This document shows, one piece after another, positions 50,107 through 63,768 of a DNA stretch of 64,000 nucleotides (positions are counted from its first letter, which is position 1; every line of letters starts with the position of its first letter). The notes below the pieces were generated by a model. That model searched no databases. It saw only the letters and a program-made list of their open reading frames with translations, and was not told the DNA's origin. The position numbers and the translations under genes were made by a program. The DNA is from Pholis gunnellus (taxonomy: Eukaryota > Chordata > Actinopteri > Perciformes > Pholidae), in assembly GCA_910591455.2 (NCBI GenBank), contig OU342812.1:4802732-4866731 (forward strand), written 5' to 3'.

Positions 50107-50234
50107 GTGACGGCTCTCGGTGAAGCTACGACGCCTGTGTGTTTTGTACCAGGATGCACTCGCATCAACTACGGGTCTCACTCGTTCTTTCGCTTCCTGG
50201 CTGTTAAAAAGAGTCGCTGGATAAAACGCATCAG
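50107..50234 (+). pseudogene. THAP-type zinc-finger exon fragment
   Basis: An exon-like open frame reads TTPVCFVPGCTRINYGSHSF, then FRFLAVKKSRWIKRI, and ends at a CAG/gtgaga donor (exon end 50234). The pattern C-x4-C, then SFFRF, then K-x-RW-x3-I fits the first half of the THAP zinc finger (C-x2-4-C ... SFHRFP ... W-x-x-x-IRR). An ATG at 50101 is followed at once by a stop, and the second half with the later Cys and His was not found downstream. It is probably a relic of a THAP gene or a THAP-containing transposon, inserted opposite to the ataxin-1-like gene. Confidence 0.45.
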
Positions 50235-51099
50235 GTGAGATCGTGTGAAATTTGTGCGTGGAACATAGTCGGGCTGGCTAGCAAGCCGAGGAAACGGCCA
50301 TGTTGGTGTTATTGACGTGTAGTTTCACACAAGACTAAATGATACGACGACAAACTGCGATTTTCATTCGACGTACAATATTATCTTTTAAATTGACATT
50401 TTAATTCATGTAACACATGCCACATCTTTACCAAATAAGGTCCCATGGAAGACACCGGAAGGGGGCACTTTGCCTCTCGATGACAAATCACTGAACAAAT
50501 ACACAATGAATTCAGACGATCAAGGCACCTTCATAAGCTTATAATACTTAGAGAAGGTTGAAACTTTGAGGGTGAAACTTGACCCTGTCGACCATTAAGT
50601 CCGTAAAGGGCTGATAGAGGACTCCGTTCCATTGAGAGAAAGTGTCTGTGTGGATGTACCTCAAGCCATAAAGATGGGAAATGTTTGACTGTAATTTGTG
50701 TGGATAAATGGAACGGCACAAACCGAGAAAGAGAGCCAAGCACATGGCAGCGAGACACAAACCCGTGATTCCTGCCTAGACACACACACACACACACACA
50801 CAGCAGTGACAAGGCCACCGTGAGGCAGTTTCACAATTATTTGTGTGTGTTCTGTGCCGTTGTATATGCATGTGTGTGTGCTTGTATGCGCATGAGTGCA
50901 TGTTTGTGTGTGTGTGTGTGTGTGAAAGTGACTCACCCCGTGTCAGTTACTCCTCTACTAAAGTGTCCTTTCCTTTTTTACTTCACACCTCTACAGTTTG
51001 CTATTTTTGGTCTATATTAGCAGAACTAGTAGTATCCGGCACTCACACACACGCGCTCACTACAACATGCAAAGCCCATTGGGAGTGTTTTGGAAGAGC

Positions 51100-51141
<42 letters not shown>

Positions 51142-51492
51142 AGTGCATCTTTTATGGTGCACTGGTACAATAGCTGATTCGTTGGAGCAGACAGAAATAT
51201 CCAGGGTTACTCGCAAAGTGAAAAATATCGTATTGCATAAGATGGTGAAAGGACCTGACCACGTAAATGCAACAGTAGCTCTCTCCCACAAAAGCACGCA
51301 CACACATACACACACACACACACACAAGCACAGGTTCACATACACACTCACGCACACGCACACACACACACACACGCAGTGATGTCCTAATAGTGTCCTG
51401 CAGGCAGGCGGGCAGAGGCGGGCCAGGGTAGAGAAACTGGAGCCGAGGCAGAGTGCTGACTCAGGGAACAACCAGTGAGAGAGAGAGGGAGG

Positions 51493-51494
<2 letters not shown>

Positions 51495-51577
<83 letters not shown>
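51495..51577. repeat. Compound (GT)n(GA)n microsatellite
   Basis: About 52 bp of GT followed directly by 31 bp of GA. Another GA tract lies at about 51100-51140. Confidence 0.95.
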
Positions 51578-51580
<3 letters not shown>

Positions 51581-52779
51581 ATTGTGCTACACAGAGGCCT
51601 CACGACTTGGGTGTGCAAACCCGAATGTCCCGACCAATCTGAGCACTTTATGTTGTTTTACCGTCACTTTGAGGTTATCTGCCTGCTGCCGTGGAAGAAA
51701 AAAAAACAAAGTCTTGTAAGAATTCCATTGAGAAAATGGAGAAGTAGAAATGAAGAAGTCTCTCTTTCTGTACTCTTAGTTGTATTATTTCACTCCTCAT
51801 TTGCTCTTCTGAGTAAAATGCTTTGTCAGTGCTGTGACTCTCGTTCACAGAAGTCGGACGCAGCACGAAACACGAGCAGTCAGATGATCGGACAGATTTC
51901 ACCAAACCGTGTTGAAAATACATTTTGATGGTGAAAGTATTGCCGAAAACTGTAAAAAAGAGCTTTGATTTGATTATTCATCTAGTGCATGACATATGAA
52001 ATATCAGAAATTGTGAAAAAATAAAATTTTCCAAAGCCCAAAGTTGTCATGGCCTTTGCAGAGGCCCTTCTAGTTTCCGCTTCTTTTGCTTGAAAAACTA
52101 TTAAAATGCATCAATGGATCATTTTTGTCGAAATTGTTGACGCCTAATCGGAAATCAACGCATCGTGTCAGCCCCAGATGTAAACATAACACAGTTTACA
52201 GGCCAGCGTTTACCTGGCATTTCTTGGACACCTTTTTCTATATAACGGGATTATTTTGGGTACGTTAACTTTAGATTTTTCCTCCCCCGAAAAAACATGC
52301 TTGTTCAACGGATCGTCTGACCACTGGGATCCCATCGGACTTTGCTGTAGCAATACTTTTTCAAAAGTTTTTATAAACTGGAATCATCCTTACATTTTTT
52401 TGGCAGCGTCTGAACTGCCGACATCAGTGTGTCTCTGTATTTAAGTGGGTGAGCATGACCATGAGGTGTGTAATACGATGTATATAGACTGTGCTCTAAA
52501 CACAAGAGCAGCAAGTCAGCAACATCCAGGTGGTTTTGGTTTACCCTCCGATTTCACTACCCCCATCTCCCTCCCTCTCTCCCTCTCTCCCTCTCTCTCT
52601 CTCTCTCTCTCCCTCTCTCCCTTACCCATCCCCTTGTTGTCTCCCTCTGTCTTTCCTGCTTCATTATTTGTCCTTTCTCACCGGCTAAAAATACATGCTG
52701 CCCTGTCACTATAACAGATCACCTCAGAGTAAATTTGCAGTGGACAGTGTTTGATACAGCAGCAGCGCCACCCACTCCA

Positions 52780-52831
<52 letters not shown>

Positions 52832-52933
52832 CCATGAGCCTAGGATCATAATGGTGTCAGTGGATTAGTATGTACGACTGTGGGCTGACTGATATATAAA
52901 GTGTGTTTGCGTGCGTGCTGGAGACAGGTGCAA

Positions 52934-53008
52934 CCTCATGAGGCTGACCGAGCTGTTGGAGGGTCAACCACGTAGGTGCAATAGCTACATTAGGTCAGCC
53001 TCATGAGG
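52934..53008. repeat. Perfect 16-bp inverted repeat (hairpin)
   Basis: CCTCATGAGGCTGACC at 52934-52949 is matched by its exact reverse complement at 52993-53008, with 43 bp between. The outer ten bases (CCTCATGAGG) are themselves palindromic. No neighbouring exon or transposon explains it. Confidence 0.85.
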
Positions 53009-53425
53009 GACGGAGGCTGGATACTATCTCACTTACGCACACGTACAAGGTGGCACCTGTGCTTTGCTATTTCAAAATAACAGGAATATATTGTGTGAGA
53101 GAAGTACCGAGCGGACTGATGCAGACAAAGAAAATATGTGCGAGCCAATGTCCACAAGGCTTTCGTGTGAAAATGTTTTTTTTTTGTATATACAGGAGAG
53201 GGAAAGAGAGAGAGAGAGAGAGAGAGAGTGCGAAAACGAGTGGGGCTGACGGGCCACTCGTAAGACAAATTAAATAAACAACAACTTCTCACTCCTGCTT
53301 TCACACTTGATGTGCAACTCAAGCGAGTGCGCAGGAGACGGCGTAAGGTGTCACTGTTTCGTGCTCAGGAGAATTTTCCTTCGTGTCTCCTGTTCCCATG
53401 GTAACTAAGCGGCGACCTGCGATGA

Positions 53426-53447
53426 CCCCCCCCCCCCCCCCCCCCCC
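53426..53447. repeat. Poly-C run (22 bases)
   Basis: 22 consecutive C, shortly after a GC-balanced stretch. Assembly length is likely approximate. Confidence 0.9.
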
Positions 53448-53812
53448 GAGCACCGGAGAGGGATGGAGGTGAAGTTGTCATTTAGCAGAGGCCAGTGGGC
53501 GAATATTATTGCATTCATCAGTTCTTGCTGGTGACCCTGCTGAGGTTGATAATCCGTCTGGAACGTAAAGTATTTCTCCCTCTTTCTTTCTCTCTATCTG
53601 TGTGTGTTTGTGTCTGTGTGTGTGTGTGTGTCTGTGTGTGTCTGTGTAAAAGCATGCGCCTCAGCCCTGCTACCTGTGTTTCAACAGGCCCTGTTGTCTC
53701 ATTATCAGAGTGACATTTGTGCAGTCCTGTGGAGCCATCTGGATGCGTCCCACACACATGTGAGAGAAACCAGCCTGGGTTTGGATCTGACTCACATCAA
53801 ACAGCCTCTCTG

Positions 53813-53926
<114 letters not shown>

Positions 53927-54499
53927 CTAACACACATACACACACCAAATGCAGACGGCACAAATAGAGCAGTTTCCAGAAGCCAAAATCTGACATTTAA
54001 CGAATACTGAGGTGACAGAGAGATTGATACGAATTTTCCAACTGACACTTTACATCTTCATAGTTTCCAGTCACAACAATGGGGGCTCGCTGATATAAAG
54101 CTGCAGAGAAAGTGCCGACAAAAGTGACCTGTCAACTATACTTGTGTCCATCTCAGTGGAGTTATCTCCAATGTGTGTGTGCATGTGTGGGAGATCCCCA
54201 CGACAAATGTGAATGTATAAGAGCCACAGGTTGGAGTTGTGAAACTGGCTCAGTGGCTCACTGGCACAGAAGAAGATGAACATCAGCTTGAGGTTAATGG
54301 GCCGCTTTATTGTCCAGGAAAGTCCCAAAAAATCTAATGTGATCAAAGCTGATGCTTCACTCTTTGTTTCAACAGTGAATGAGGAATAATACGGTATCGA
54401 AAGGAACAAGACAGTGAACACCTTCTACAAATAGTAATTCATGAAGAAGTAACAATCAAATCAAGGCAAGGAAAGTTTAAACAATTTACAGTTTACTTA

Positions 54500-54650
54500 A
54501 TTATTATACCTTTTACTGTTTACTTACTTATTTGTTATACTTGATTTATTTCTTACTGATCTCTCTTGTTGTTGCACTCTCCCCTCTGCTGCTGTGTTAC
54601 CTCATATGCCCCCACTGTGGGACAAATAAATAATCTTTTCTTATCTTAAA
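54500..54650 (+). repeat. Non-LTR retrotransposon 3' tail remnant
   Basis: It contains cccactgtgggacaaataaa followed by taatcttttcttatctta, which is characteristic of the 3' end of a fish LINE family. Short and non-coding. Confidence 0.5.
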
Positions 54651-55164
54651 ACTAAATTAATGATGGAAATGACATAAAACCGACTAATTAAAAGCTGCAG
54701 AGAAGACAACAGTCATTAGCTTTTTTAGTTGGAGAATATCTTTGTTCCAAAAAGAGCTGATTCCAGCAACACAGCTGATTTAACTCTTGGCAACACTAAC
54801 CGACCAGTCGACAACAAAGAAGGCAATTTAAAAAAAAGCCATTTTTGTGTTGATGCTCAATGTCATTCTCAATTCCTAGAATCACTTCTAATTTGCCTCA
54901 GAAAAGCTGTTTGAGGTGCAATATGTGCATGATATACTGTAGTTACTCGGAGGGAATAGGACAAACAAAAGGCCCAAGTGACTCAAACACAGAAGAGTTG
55001 TGAAGACTGTTGATTCTACAACGCTGCTTCTGGACTAATTTTATATCCTGGTTTCGGAGCGAGCTGTAATCTACTGAGGGGACGCTATGACTGTTGCTCG
55101 ACATCTGTGAAAAGACCCGATGCAGTTTCGCTATGACTGTGTCAGCGCGGCGAACCCATAGGAA

Positions 55165-55211
<47 letters not shown>

Positions 55212-56067
55212 GTGAACCGAGGGACTACAAAGTTAGCATACTGAGTCATTAGCAAATAAATGCTATTGGTGTGGTGGGAAAGGTGCATGCATGCTCAAAG
55301 GGTTCTCTCGGTTCCACGCAGAATTCTGGGTCTATTTCCTGAGCAGCTCTGTGCATGCAGGTTTTTGCCGAATGCCACTGTGATGTTCGTTGACGTGCTA
55401 AAGCTCGGCGGCATGCAAGGTAGGCCCCGCTCTATCCCCCCTTCATCTCGCTCTCTTTCCCCTCTCTCATCTATAATTGATTGCTCCCACTGTACCAACT
55501 TCATTTGCTGGCTGTGAATAATGAATGAGACACAGAGTGGAGGCGATTTTTCTTCTCCGCTGGTTTGATACCCGATTAGCCGTTTACACCGTTATCCTGT
55601 GCTATCTGTGACCAGGCCTGGGGTTCCCAACGTGTGCCAAGAAAAGCTGCTCTGCCCCGGGGAGAAAAGGCCGGACAATCATCCGTTGATTGTCATCATT
55701 TAAGACCATTAAAACTAGCATAATTCATGACCGAGCGACAGGCGGGCGCCAAAAGCGACAAGCATGTTGTTTTAATGCATGATTCAAGCAGGCGCTTGGT
55801 TCGTTGCATGGAAATGAAACCTGCCGCCCTCGGTGAGTGCATAATTCCCATTATAGCAATCTCGCACTCCGTAAAGCATCTTCACACACACGCACGCATT
55901 CACACACTTTTTTTTCAAATGCACACGCGAACCTGCACGCACAGAGACAAACTGTTCTCCGCCACGGTGAGATGTGCTCCTCTGAGGTGCACGCCATGTG
56001 ATTCACATTCCGCTTCCCCCCTCCTTCGACACAGCTCAATGGACTTTTTCAAGCTGTGTCCAACACT

Positions 56068-56105
56068 CACTCACTCACTCACTCACTCACTCACTCAATC
56101 ACTCA
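56068..56105. repeat. (ACTC)n tetranucleotide repeat
   Basis: About nine ACTC units, the last imperfect. Confidence 0.93.
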
Positions 56106-56354
56106 CACTAGACTCACACTTAACCAGGATTAATAATAGCGTGTTTCAGTTCCACAATGTGCTGGAGAAGTGCAAGCAAAGCAATTTAGCGCTCTGGGGC
56201 CAAAGATGACGTTTTTCTTTTTTTAATTGTGGGTAAAGTTACATCAACCAGAGACCCAAAACAACTCTTCACACTTCCTGGAAGAGCTGACATGAGAGGC
56301 ATGCCCCTCCGACGCGCCTCCTGTACCTTCCTCCCTTACTATCTTAGGCACATG

Positions 56355-56399
<45 letters not shown>

Positions 56400-57396
56400 C
56401 CTCATTCATGAAGAAAAAAAAAGAGAGATTTGCTGACACAGAGATGCACGCAAACCGATAAAAGAGCCACATTGTTAGCAGTCTGCTGTTGGAGAAAGTT
56501 GCAAACCGACAGAAGGGGCTCGGTGTGGGCAGCTGAGGGCTAACGACACGGCGGCTGTTCCGACTTTCTGCAACCTGATGGAGTGAGCGCGTTTGTGTCC
56601 TGGAAGGCCGTCGATGGCGACGAGATGATGAGGATGATGATGATGTGGAGGAAGATGGCAGTATGGAGGCGGAAGAAAGCGGTGAGGAGAAGGTGCGGGG
56701 TTGGATATGAGGATGATATCGGTGGTGACTCCGTCCTCAGCTTCAATACAAGTGAAATGCTTAGACGTCTGAAAGAGCACCGACATCCTTTTCTTTCAAC
56801 CTGCACCCCTCCATTCATCTCCTCCCTCCTTCACCTCCGCTCGTCTGTCTGCCTCTTTCTCTGGCCACATATCGACGCGCTGAAAGAGACAACCCCTAAC
56901 ACAGAGAGAGACCCTGAGTGTCTGTCTGAACCCTATAGAGTTAGAGACTGTCTGAGTCTGAATAAGTCTTGATCTGCAGAGGTAGATGCACAGAGGCGCA
57001 GTTATAAAGGGAGGCGGAGGAAGGGCTGCGAGAGAAAAAGACGAAAGAACACAGGAGAGCGTGAGTGCGTGAGAAAGAGAGATGTACTGTAGGGAGCTGG
57101 AGGGAGAAAGTAAGTGAGAGACGGAGGGAGAATGAGCATGAGAGTGTGTGAGAGAGATAAATAGAGACAGAGCGAGCAGGAGGAGGGGGGAGAGTGTAAA
57201 CAGCAGAAGGTTCACTGGGTTCAGTGTGCAGTAGAGGAGCTGAAAGATGGGCATCAGAACTCAAAGCCCAGGAGGCTGGATAGTGGTGCGTGACTCACAT
57301 ACTCATGCATATATTCACGCACACACACACACACGCACACATATGCACATTTACGCAGAAACATTCAAATGCTATTTTATTTCCAATCATGAACCC

Positions 57397-57436
<40 letters not shown>

Positions 57437-58874
57437 AAGGGAGACATTAATAATAGAGCCATTTTAAAAGTGTATCATATTGACACCTTTTCTTTCATCT
57501 TTTTATTACCGTACCACCGAACAAATTTCTCTCACTGTTTGTCATTAGTATGATGATCAATTGACTAAATTATTTTCAGGAAATTGCTTCAGCATTCAGC
57601 TTCACTGTTACATAACGTAAACGCCTTGCTACAATAGACTCTGCTGTGTTTTTGTTGTTGTTGTGTTGACTCACAAAATACAATATCACACACACACACA
57701 CATGATCTGACATCTTCACCGACAAGAAACACAAACATAGTTTGGCATTTATAATCACCCTTTCCTTTTTACTGTGCGGTTTGCCTTTTTTTATTTTATT
57801 TTATTTTTTTTTTGATGCGACAATGACTAATATCCACAAGAAAATACTTGGTTCAGTGCTGTATATCAGTGGCACGGCTCAGCATGACGAGTCAAACCGA
57901 TACTGTCAAAGCAGCCTGTTCTCTCCACATGAGTCACTGGATCTCATTTAGACACTGAAAAACACTGCACACACACACACACTTGCAAAAAAAACAACAA
58001 AAAAACTGACATCACAAACCATCACGTTAACCCAGATCTGATGCCTCCAAGTGCATGCTTTCACAGCTCATCGGCGGAGACGCACAACACGCTGAAAGAG
58101 CTGCGACTATTTCAAATTCCATGACCTCACTGAGTGAACTACAACACGCATCACACAGAGAGAGAGAGAGAGAGAGAGCGGGGCGCCGACACACGGCCGA
58201 GACATGGCGCCGAGCTCGGTGCTGCCAGAAAGTTTGCATACCATAACAGGCGTATACTGTAACAGAGGGGTTTTTATATTAGCTGTATGGGACATTGCGG
58301 CTGTTGTCAAAGACGCCGTCGCTCACAATGCTGCAAGACAAAGCTCAGTTTCACACAAACGGCTGTGCATGTCGGAGCTGAAGCAAGCGCAATCCTGACA
58401 ACTTTCCTGTCTCACAAGGGCTGGCTGGCTAATTAACACCTTGACGGAGATGCGTTCTCCCCTCTCTGAGAACAAAGGCATCGCTACTGTCGCCTCTCCG
58501 TCCTGCCACATTTAGCGCACGGCATGTCTTAACAGGGACGCTAAGAGGCATATATAAGTTGGAACAGCGGCAGTCAGGTGTGCACATCCGCGCGTTTGGC
58601 ACCTGGATGTCTGTTGCCATGGTGACCGACAGAATATCCCTGCACAATGTGATATTTTTAATGAAGTTCGAGCGCTCTTGACTTCACTGTCTGGTGCGAC
58701 CGTGAAGATGAGAAGTGAAGATGTGAACTTTTAGTTTTGTTTGTTGTCTGTCACTATGTGTGTTGTTCACCAGAGGAACTCCAGCAGCTTATGTCAGCAG
58801 CAGGCTCACTGTGTGTTGCTCAACCAAAGCGTAACGTGAAAGGCAAAGGGAATACTATCTGTAGTGCCCGTGAA

Positions 58875-58919
<45 letters not shown>

Positions 58920-59074
58920 TTTGTCCTCGTGTGTGTGTGTGTGCATGCGCAAAATGTGTATATTTACCACAGTATGACTCACAAGCCACATCAGAGACTG
59001 TGCTGTAGAAGATTGAGACAACACAGTTTCAAAGAGGAAGCCAGCACTGATAGTGCTGAAAGAGCAACATGCAC

Positions 59075-59179
<105 letters not shown>

Positions 59180-60599
59180 ATAATGACACTGGAAATCCCC
59201 TTTTGTTCACCTGAATGAAATAAACCCGGGAGTGCCTGAAACCTGTAATATACATTTTAAATGTGATTACGATTGTTTTTCCATTTCCCAATGAAACATC
59301 TGATCAAAAGCTAACACTTGGTCTGTTGTTAAAATACTCGTAACACCAGTGATTGTTATTTGTGGCATTTCTCTTACAGAAGTGGAAAAAGTCCTTTTTC
59401 TATTACAAATTGTTGAGGCAATCGTCGTGCTGGTACAGTGTAGGCTACTGCACACAGCGGGCGCTCCTTCAGTGTGAGCTAAAGTGTAATACACAGTGTC
59501 CTCCAGCAGATGCCAATGTTGACTCACCAATGAGGATTGAGATTTACTGTACACTCTACAGTGGTGCGGGCACATGCAGTGACGGGGGAAGTCTTCTCTC
59601 ACATCAAACGCCAAGTAGAACAGGCCGTAAATCATTTCATATTACACTCCTCTATCTCCAATACGTAGTCTGAGTTTTCCATGACATTACACTGGAGCAG
59701 CCTCCTCCAACTCCACACGTGATGCAACTGGCTGTTTGAAGTCTCTTATTAAGGAAAGTGGGGAGTCGGGGGGCCTGCAAGAATCCATGCTGCTAAGTGC
59801 CTATTAACCCCCCCCCAAGTGTGACAGTTACAGTGCGCTTCTGCAGCAGTGTGAACACCTGCATTTTTAATGGTGCCTTCGTGTGTGTGCACGTGTGCTT
59901 AATTACATGTTAGTAGTACATCCTTTGGTATGCTGTTGTTCACGCCTGCAAGCCAAAGGCGACAAGAGGGATCGGTTTTGATTTGTTGTTATTGTTTTTA
60001 TTCAATTCTACCAAAGATATGCACAAATCTCTGCAAACTTACTCAATAGTTTAAAATATCAGCGCGACCTTCTGCTGCTATTAATACATAATTGATGACG
60101 TGCTTTCTAATAACACATCAAGCCTAAATGTTATCAAGTCATCAAAAGAGGGCAATGACTTTCTCACCTTTTTAATTAGCTGTCTGCAGATGTAAATGTT
60201 GGCAAGTTGTGAGGATTCTCTGCTGCTCTTTTTCAGACGGTACGTTTGTCACACTGACCATTAGACTGGTGTAAATTAAAACATGATACAAAAAGACACA
60301 GACGAGCCAGAGGAAACCAGCAAATGGATTTTTCTACAAACTGGGATCTCAAAATTGCATCTATGGTTTATTGTTAATGCATTCATTTAGAGTAGCTGAT
60401 TCGTTAAACGGTTAAAGGGGAACGTCAGTGATGTCACTCAAGCATCGTGGAGAATAAACTCCATATGGAAAGAGTCGTATAATGTCTTTTGAGGCTCTAA
60501 GCTGAATTATGGGAAGGATCCAGATTCACCCCCACCTCAGGATGAATCATACTGACTTAATATTATACAGATGGCTGTAAAATGTGCTATTCAAGGTCC

Positions 60600-60890
60600 C
60601 TCGAGCACACATTTTTAAAACTTTGGTGGTTAACCTGACCTTTTGTTCCATAACCTGGCCAAATCAAATTGCCCAATACTGAAAAGTAAATGAAATTCCC
60701 ATCAGCCTCAGCTGTACTTTGTGTTTAGCATGCTAACAAGTAAAACTAAGACGTTAAACATGGTTCACATTATACCAGCATTTGCATGTTAGCAATTCCA
60801 CCCTGAGCCTGTTAGCATGGCGGTGTTAGCAACACTGTATAAGTACAGCGCCACAGAGCTGCTAGCACGGCTGTAGAAACATAATCTTGT
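60600..60890. repeat. Family B repeat, fragment near the right end
   Basis: It contains cccatcagcctcagctgtac, tttagcatgctaac, tgcatgttagcaattcc and cagagctgctagcacggctg, in the opposite orientation relative to 11640-12040. Typical teleost interspersed sequence with no coding frame. Confidence 0.5.
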
Positions 60891-63732
60891 TCAAGATCAA
60901 GAATTTATGTATGTACGTATATCTCCCAGGAGGTCCCAACAAGTGCAATAATACATTCCTAGAATACTCTTTTCATAAGGCCATAACTTAAACCATGTAC
61001 CTAATTAGAAAATGATGCTGTTAAAGAGAAAAGTTAAAGAAATAACAGAATTAACGCATAAACAAACAATGAACTTAACATGAGATCATTTGATGTAACA
61101 CATTCGTTACATCTTTTATCACAAAGAATATAAAGCATTTTTTCCCCCTATATTTTAATTCATATTAATATGCAGTGCCTCCTCTCTTATCACAGTTAAC
61201 TTCTAAAGCTTTCATCCTACAAAGTGAATACATAAATACAATTACATAAAGCAAAGGGGAGGGGTGGTATTATGTAAAAAAATAGCATATGCACTTCCTT
61301 ATCCTGTTGACCCCCTCGTTATCACCAGTTGGTACAGGCCACAATGCCGTAGCCCACTATCACTCCCCCCCCCCGTCCCTAAGCTGCACAGTTCCCTACA
61401 ACCCTACAGAGCCTGACAGAGAGAACAAGAGCGTGTGTGTGTGTGTGTGTGTGTGTGTGAGACACAGAGAGGCAGCCGAGATGAGTGTGAAGCAGTGAGA
61501 GGGAAAACCTAGAAAGAACAGCAAAGGCGATCAGAAAAGGGGGGGAGGGAGGCAGCGAACAGAAAAAAAACAGGCAGTGCAGAAAGAGAGGAGAAGAGGG
61601 GAGGGAGATAAAGTGTTATGTGAATGTACTATCTTTGATAGTCCTGGTGCCAAAGTCAAAAGATGTAATGACTAGATGAACAGCCACTACACGCACCAGC
61701 ATCCTGTCCTGGAGCCTTGACAGGAGGGGACAAGAACAAAAAGCCACACTCACTAAAAAAACGCTCTCTGCAACCGGGTCCCACATCCACGGGATCATGT
61801 CGTCTACTGGGTCAACCAACCACAACAAGCGTCTGGCATGTAAGTAACCAACAGTGTAAGTAAGTTAACAGAAAAGTAGTACCGAGCAGACTTGAAGTAC
61901 TGCACAGTATAATAACTTAATGTCCTGTATAGTTTACTCTACATCGCTTTTGTTATTTAATACTTTATGTACTCTTTTTTCATTCTGTGCAGGTATTTAC
62001 TACATTCATTTATACAGTCCCTTAGGATATATATATAGACACACAGTATATCTCTTTTTTGTGTGCGTATTTTATAATAAAATTGTGCAAAGAACGGTAT
62101 TAATTCCCTACTACTGGTTCAGCTCTACATGGGGTGTGATTCACCATTCACAACAAAACTTATCTTATTATGCAAGCAGTTAAATTCAGCATTAGTTGGA
62201 CAGGATAACAGATCAACAGTACTTTATGTTACATTCAGTGTGTAATTAGGTACTGCATGGCTGTTACGTCATATTCTCTTACTGAAAACTGGATCCGAGG
62301 ATTCATCATATTATTACTCACTTAAAAAAATAAAAGCTGAATTACACATTGTTCAGTTTGCCCGTTCACTTCATGGTCCAACCTTGAACCAAACCTTGTT
62401 AGCAACTACTGTAAAAATCTAATTGTCTCATCTGTTCGAACCAAATTAGCCTGACGGCCTCGATGGTGGTGCGACACTGCTGGTGCAGATGAGGTTTAAT
62501 CACAGTGGAGAGATAACAACCACTTCTTAAGAGTCCGACTAAGCTACAGGAAGAAGGTCTTTATATAGAAACAGGGAAGACAAGCTAACAGCTACCTGCT
62601 TGTCAGAGAAGCATCGTCTTGCTTTCTAATTGAATACATGACCTCACCAAGAGCTGTTTTTAAGTGTCAAGAGAATGATCCGCCTGCTGCTTTTAATGAA
62701 TAAGGTTATCTGCAAGTGTTTGCTAATGTGTACAGACTAGAGGCAGAGCACTACACATGAGCTCTGTGGAGACTACTGAGTTGTGACTGACCTAAATTGG
62801 GAGCAGTGGGCATGACTGGAGGTCATCTTTGCATTTAGCCCCGAGTGAAGTGCCTTAATGGATTTGGGAATGGGAATGGGAATGGCCTGGGAATACACTA
62901 TCTGATCAGACACTCGCAGAGTAGGTCGTCAGACGAGGTTCAAGACATAATCACAGCACTGGGATCGTAGGAGACTGAAGATGAGAGTGAAGTAGTGATG
63001 AAGACTTGATCTAGACAACGTGTTGATGTGAAAGTAAAGCATTTACATTATGATGACGACAATGATGACAGTGGGTGTTGTGGAACAGGTGGGTACCATG
63101 GTATCATAAATCAGCTGTCTGGATTCACTTTCCACTACATGGCTGTGTGTTTATGGATATGTGTGTGAGGGGGAGTGGGGATGCATGGCAGGGGGAAGGT
63201 GGCTGTTGTGGTGCAGTGATCTCACTCATAAATGATTTATGCTTGATGGACTGCTGTGGCCACGAGGCCGGCAGAGGAGAGCGATTGGCTCGGTAAATAA
63301 TAGTAGTAATATCTAAAAAATGATGCGGCTGTTATGCTGCTGAGAGCCGGTTGACACCATCATCGACCCCCGGGGGGGGGGTTAGGAGATGCAGGAGAGT
63401 AAGGATGGAGTTTGAGATTGATGGGCTGTCAAATGAGTCTGGCCATGCAGTTCAACTGCATTACTAGCTCTCTCTCTCACCCAGTCTCTCTGTTCTCTCA
63501 AAAACAGAAAGATGATCATGGGATTTCTTTCCACTTGCCACAAGGGGACTGAATGCTCCACCATGTGACTCCTTGGTTCAATGGGAACATTTGTTCCCTG
63601 CTTTCTTTTGCAGTTCCCAGGACTCCCGATGTATGACTGCAGCATTAGAATGACACAGAGCTGGGCTAATGACGCACGTTTAATGTTTTCATCGCAGAAA
63701 AGATGCTGATAAGGTCGACAGAAAAACAAACA

Positions 63733-63736
<4 letters not shown>

Positions 63737-63768
<32 letters not shown>
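63737..63768. repeat. (GA)n microsatellite
   Basis: About 32 bp of GA near the right end. Confidence 0.92.

Noticed and set aside
56540..57264. Several overlapping frames of 90-150 codons on both strands
   Set aside because: They arise from purine/pyrimidine-biased GA/CT-rich DNA and contradict each other. None shows a family motif.
62866..62884. gggaatgggaatgggaat as an interstitial telomere-like repeat
   Set aside because: Only about three units, and the unit is not TTAGGG, so it is a trivial short tandem repeat.
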